From Tillus elongatus (taxonomy: Eukaryota; Arthropoda; Insecta; Coleoptera; Cleridae), in assembly GCA_964006375.1 (NCBI GenBank), contig OZ023267.1, positions 80,795,682 through 80,859,681 on the forward strand: a stretch of DNA of 64,000 bases, given 5' to 3'. Below the pieces are notes generated by a model. It was not told where the DNA came from and made no database searches. It worked only from the letters and a program-made list of their open reading frames with translations. Position 1 is the stretch's first letter. Every line of letters begins with the position of its first letter. The position numbers and the translations under genes were made by a program. Below, piece by piece: positions 60,331-64,000 of this stretch.

Positions 60331-60930
60331 TGTTAAAACAATTTAGATAATCGGGATCCTCTCAGGAACAGCCAGTGTGGGATTTATTTTTTTTGAAACC
60401 TTTGTCATCGTATTTCTTTATCCGTTTACTTATTTCGCGTTTCTCTTCCGCGTTTGTAGGTATGATAGGGACAATTTTTGGATATTGTCGATTTGACCTT
60501 TCTGCACTTAATGTGTTAAAATTAAAACTATCTGTCTGCTCGTATTAGTCGAACATTTATACCATTGAAGGTATGCTACAATTGGGACTATCTGTTTGCT
60601 CGTATTCATCGAACATTTTTACCATTAAAGGTTTATTGAAATTTAAAAACACTGTATTTTCCGACGGCTTGAAAATAGTACAACTCGGCTTATAGTTATG
60701 TGCATTAATAATACTCTGTTTTATTTCCAAGTTTATCATTTTTGTATGTGGAATAACTAGTTTGTCCTTTTGCTTATTTCTTATATTAGCTTGTTTGGCT
60801 CTCGGTTGTACTACTATTCAATTAGTAAACTGACAATTATTTCATTCCTGAACGTCACAAGGTCTGGGATAGACATAATTAAGGTACTTAATGAGAGGCT
60901 TCATCCAGACAGCAAAATTTATTGATGAGG
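60331..60930. other. Decayed retroviral or unassigned sequence
   Basis: A short minus-strand frame at 60557-60739 may be more of the endogenous retrovirus, but has no diagnostic motif. A tandem duplication of about 65 bp occurs at 60535-60625 ('actatctgtttgctcgtatt'). Confidence 0.35.
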
Positions 60931-60975
60931 TGCCCTACGAGTTTCGGCTATACAATAGCCATCATCAGGGGCAAA
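60931..60975 (-). ncRNA. Hammerhead-ribozyme-like motif of a Penelope-like element
   Basis: Minus strand: CTGATGA (plus 60962-60968), a 6-bp stem II (GGCTAT/ATAGCC, 60946-60960), GAAA (60942-60945), a minimal stem III (CTCG) and GTA before the predicted cleavage point. The flanks TGCCC and GGGCA form stem I. One extra U separates CTGATGA from stem II. Hammerhead motifs with very short stem III are known from Penelope-like retroelements. A Penelope-like copy lies 0.9 kb upstream on the same strand, so this fits its 3' terminal repeat. Confidence 0.6.
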
Positions 60976-61586
60976 TCTAAAAATTGTAATAAAAGGTCTG
61001 TCAGAAAACATTGTCTTCTGGTAGGCAATTGTGCTAGTTTAAGCACAATGATCTCAAGTTAAACTTTACATACATCATCAAGACTAAAAATCTACAGTCA
61101 CATAGCAAAACATGTCTAAAATAGGTTAAAAAAGCAATGTTACATACCAAATACAAAGTAAAAAACTACAAGTTACAACCAAAAGGTTACTTAATTCACA
61201 TTAAAGTCAAAAAACATGCAGTCAAGGCTAAAGGCCATCATTATCAAAACAGAACATAAGTTAAACGAGTTAAAAAGCTGGTTATTTAGTGCAACAGCTA
61301 AAAAGTCAATCTACAAAGCGAAAAAAGCAGTGGAGTGAACTGACAGAGCAAAACATAACAGGAGGCCACACAGTTAAGCAGAAACCCCATGAGAACTCAT
61401 AAGGAGATTGAAAAATTCTATAAAGAAGTGATACGAGAAAAACAAAATGGCATCAAATACTTACTTTCTAATTCTTGAAAAAATTAGATTCAAACTATAC
61501 ACAAGTTGCCAAGGCTGGAGTCTTCATCTATTGCACGAGCGGTCCAACAACAACATACCCAAATGTGCCGGAAAATCGAATCATGG
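60976..61586 (-). mobile_element. Probable 3' non-coding / terminal repeat region of the left Penelope-like copy
   Basis: Lies between the ribozyme-like motif and the inverted-repeat arm. It is A-rich on the plus strand and non-coding. The assignment is by position only. Confidence 0.4.
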
Positions 61587-62663
61587 TGTCATCAAAACAA
61601 TACAAACGACAACTCAAACACAAGACGAGAGTGAACGTCGGCCATTAATGAAAACTGCAATAAAGCAGATGGCGCTGGTTAGACGGCGAAACGGTGAACC
61701 AAAAGCAAGGACAGAACAGCGGAAATATCAGAGACAAATCGCGGAGAGGAGGGGGAGCCACAGAACAGCCAACTTCGTATACGTTATGATTCAGCCATAG
61801 AGGAACCATAGACTACTGGTAATATTAGTTCACTAAATGATTATACAATGAAGGAAAATTCAAACTGTCTGTGTTGGACAGGTTCAAAACTTCGTTGTTG
61901 GAACATTTGACATGTTTGAAAATTTCCATTTCTTCTAAGATGAATTGTTCCACTCCAAAACTTGAGAGATGTAGAATCCTGGGATCATTTTTCTTATTGA
62001 AGCAGTGGCCACTCTCTCTTAAATGACTACCAAAGACTGACGTGTCATTGTTCACCTGATTTCTGCTCCTGAGATGATCTGACACCCTGGTGCTTAATGA
62101 TCTTCCTGTTCTCCCGATGTAAACAGCATTGCAATCGGGGGCACCACATGTTAAACGATAAACACCTGACTTCTTAAGGTCTGGGATATTGTCCTTGTTG
62201 TGGATGAACATATTACTAACTGTGTTCATGGATTTGAATGAAAACTTCACATTGTCTCGCTTGAAGGCTTTAACTATAGTGTTGGAAACTGGGCCACAAA
62301 ACGTGAAGGGGAAATATGAGACTCCCTCTGGCTGGGTGAGCGGTAAACTAGTGCTGAGTTCTACCAAGAACTGACGGCTCCTTTTCCTGACCATCCTATT
62401 GACGATATTGATTGGATACTCGTTGTTGACTGCGAGCTGCTTGATAAGGTTCAATTCTTTGACGAAATTCGTCCCCGACAGTGGGACTCTGAACAATCTG
62501 TCGACTAGGAATCTGATTGAGGCCAACTTGTGAGAGATGTGGTGGCATGACTTGAACGGGATAAGGTGGTCCGTTTGAGTGGGCTTTCTGTATATGTCTA
62601 AAACAATGGAACTGCTGCTTCTGCTCAGCTTCAAATCAAGGAAAATTATGGAAGAGTTGACTT
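61587..62663 (-). mobile_element. Penelope-like retroelement, left copy (arm of palindrome)
   Basis: The reverse complement of 62909-64000 over about 1.08 kb, at high identity. It contains the GIY-YIG end of a Penelope-like ORF on the minus strand and its 3' flank (61587-61824). It is 5'-truncated where it meets the right copy. Confidence 0.85.
61825..62663 (-). pseudogene. Penelope-like GIY-YIG endonuclease and RT C-terminus (left copy)
   Basis: The minus-strand frame reads SSIVLDIYRKPTQTDHLIPF, SHKLASIRFLVDRLFRVPL and VRKRSRQFLVELSTS. It then has the GIY-YIG nuclease segments GVYRLTCGAPDC and AVYIGRTGRSLSTRV, with GSHLRESGHCFN and a conserved Glu further on. It lacks the catalytic RT part because of truncation. 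The frame is open for about 280 codons and ends at TAA near 61825. Confidence 0.85.
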
Positions 62664-63747
62664 GTCTAGAAGGACGGTCTTCCCATGGGTAACCCGCTGT
62701 CACCTCTTTGTGCAGAGATTTTCATGAGCTTCTTTGAGAGGGACCTGGTCTTCAGAGACTACAACCCTTTTTTAAGTCATATTTCTTTCTGGTCGCGTTA
62801 TGTCGATGACATACTTGTGGTGGGGTCGAGTACCACAGAGCAGCTTCATCTGTTCCTGGGTTGGCTCAACAATCTACATGTCAACATCAATTTCAACATG
62901 GAATTAGAAGTCAACTCTTCCATAAGTGTCCTTGATTTGAAGCTGAGCAGAAGCAGCAGTTCCATTGTTTTCGACATATACAGAAAGCCCACTCAAACGG
63001 ACCACCTTATCCCGTTCAAGTCATGCCACCACATCTCTCACAAGTTGGCCTCAATCAGATTCCTAGTCGACAGATTGTTCAGAGTCCCACTGTTGGGGGA
63101 CGAATTTCGTCAAAGAATTGAACCTTATCAAGCAGCTCGCAGCCAACAACGAGTATCCAATCAATATCGTCGATAGGATGGTCAGGAAAAGAAGCCGTCA
63201 GCTCTTGGTAGAACTCAGCACTAGTTTACCGCTCACCCAGCCAGAGGGAGTCTCATATTTCCCCTTCACGTTTTGTGGCCCAGTTTCCAACACTATAGTT
63301 AAAGCCCTCAAGAGAGACAATCTGAAGTTTTCATTCAAATCCATGAACACAGTTAGTAATATGTTCATCCACAACAAGGACAATATCCCAGACCTTAAGA
63401 AGTCAGGTGTTTATCGTTTAACATGTGGTGCCCCCGATTGCAATGCTGTTTACATCGGGAGAACAGGAAGATCATTAAGCACCAGGGTGTCAGAGCATCT
63501 CAGGAGCAGAAATCAGGTGAACAATGACACGTCAGTCTTTGGTAGTCATTTAAGAGAGAGTGGCCACTGCTTCAATAAGAACAATGATGCCAGGATTCTA
63601 CATCCCTCAAGTTTTGGAGTGGAACAATTCATCTTAGAGGAAATGGAAATTTTCAAACATGTCAAATGTTCCAACAACGAAGTTTTGAACCTGTCCAACA
63701 CAGACATTTCGAATTTTCCTTCATTGTATAATCATTTAGTAAACTAA
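62664..63747 (+). pseudogene. Penelope-like RT plus GIY-YIG (right copy, 5'-truncated, one frameshift)
   Basis: The plus strand starts inside the RT palm: MGNPLSPLCAEIFM and the catalytic RYVDDILVVG near 62800, then FNMELEVNSSISVLDLKLSR. A frameshift near 63105-63120 (RVPLLGDEF against NLIKQLAANNEYPI) leads into the second frame. That frame holds the GIY-YIG nuclease (GVYRLTCGAPDC, AVYIGRTGRSLSTRV) and ends at TAA 63745-63747. The family combines RT with a GIY-YIG nuclease for target-primed insertion. The missing N-terminus and the frameshift inactivate it. Confidence 0.85.
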
Positions 63748-64000
63748 TATTACCAGTAGTCTATGGTTCCTCTATGGCTGAATCATAACGTATACGAAGT
63801 TGGCTGTTCTGTGGCTCCCCCTCCTCTCCACGATTTGTCTCTAACATTTCCGCTGTTCTGTCCTTGTTTTTGGTTCACCGTTTCACCGTCTAACCAGCGC
63901 CATCTGGTTTATTATATCCTTTATTGCAGTTTTCATTAATGGCCGACGTTCACTCTCGTCTTGTGTTTGAGTTGTCGTTTGTATTGTTTTGATGACACCA
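62909..64000 (+). repeat. Right arm of the Penelope-like palindrome (runs off the window)
   Basis: Inverted copy of 61587-62663; the last bases 'gttttgatgacacca' pair with 'tggtgtcatcaaaac' at 61587. The central spacer 62664-62908 is single-copy RT sequence. The palindrome probably continues beyond the window. Confidence 0.85.

Noticed and set aside
61447..61800. 117-codon plus-strand ORF
   Set aside because: It covers the non-coding 3' flank of the Penelope-like copy, and the inverted copy at 63.75-64 kb shows no matching conserved frame.

Overview
The window is eukaryotic and most likely insect nuclear DNA. The only host coding sequence I can identify is one exon of an Eag-type (KCNH) potassium channel near the left end, with intact splice sites. 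The remaining ~62.7 kb is AT-rich non-coding DNA packed with nested transposable elements, virus-derived sequences, foldback elements and very long (AT)n arrays. No further channel exon was found, so the window is probably part of a giant intron or flank of that gene. No species can be named from the sequence.

Layout. 0-6.3 kb: the exon, foldbacks, a tRNA-headed MetaSINE-like SINE. 6.3-9.8 kb: a LINE inserted in a 0.7-kb repeat whose uninterrupted copy lies at 13.1-13.9 kb. 11.06-13.1 kb: a gypsy LTR and pol scraps abutting a Polinton/Maverick remnant (adenovirus-type protease on the minus strand, A32-like packaging ATPase on the plus strand). 18-19.3 kb: a MITE and a dead mariner. 21.55-27.65 kb: a mariner-like element with long terminal inverted repeats, whose transposase gene is split by a 4.2-kb virus-like element (about 22.40-26.62 kb). 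27.79-33.15 kb: a second long-TIR mariner-like element, split by a LINE and by an (AT)n-bearing element. 33.9-35.0 kb: a different LINE. 35.0-44.8 kb: a Ty3/gypsy element whose 5' LTR is split by a 3.8-kb TIR element (itself holding a LINE and a foldback) and whose pol is split by a second (AT)n-bearing element. 45.4-46.4 kb: a third copy of the latter. 49.24-56.65 kb: a complete but frameshifted Ty3/gypsy element with near-identical 1.37-kb LTRs and a 6-bp target duplication. 57.0-60.8 kb: an errantivirus-like endogenous retrovirus with env. 60.9-64 kb: two Penelope-like retroelement copies in a large palindrome, with a hammerhead-ribozyme-like motif.

The most notable object is the 4.2-kb element at 22.4-26.6 kb. 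It has short terminal inverted repeats, inverted subterminal arrays, an internal GC-rich hairpin, and three genes: a KilA-N plus DUF3627-like protein, a convergent unknown gene and a 135-residue unknown. The transposase it interrupts can be read across both junctions, so its boundaries are unusually well defined. It encodes no recognisable transposase or integrase. The reading-frame logic of interrupted elements gives a relative insertion order for much of the window.
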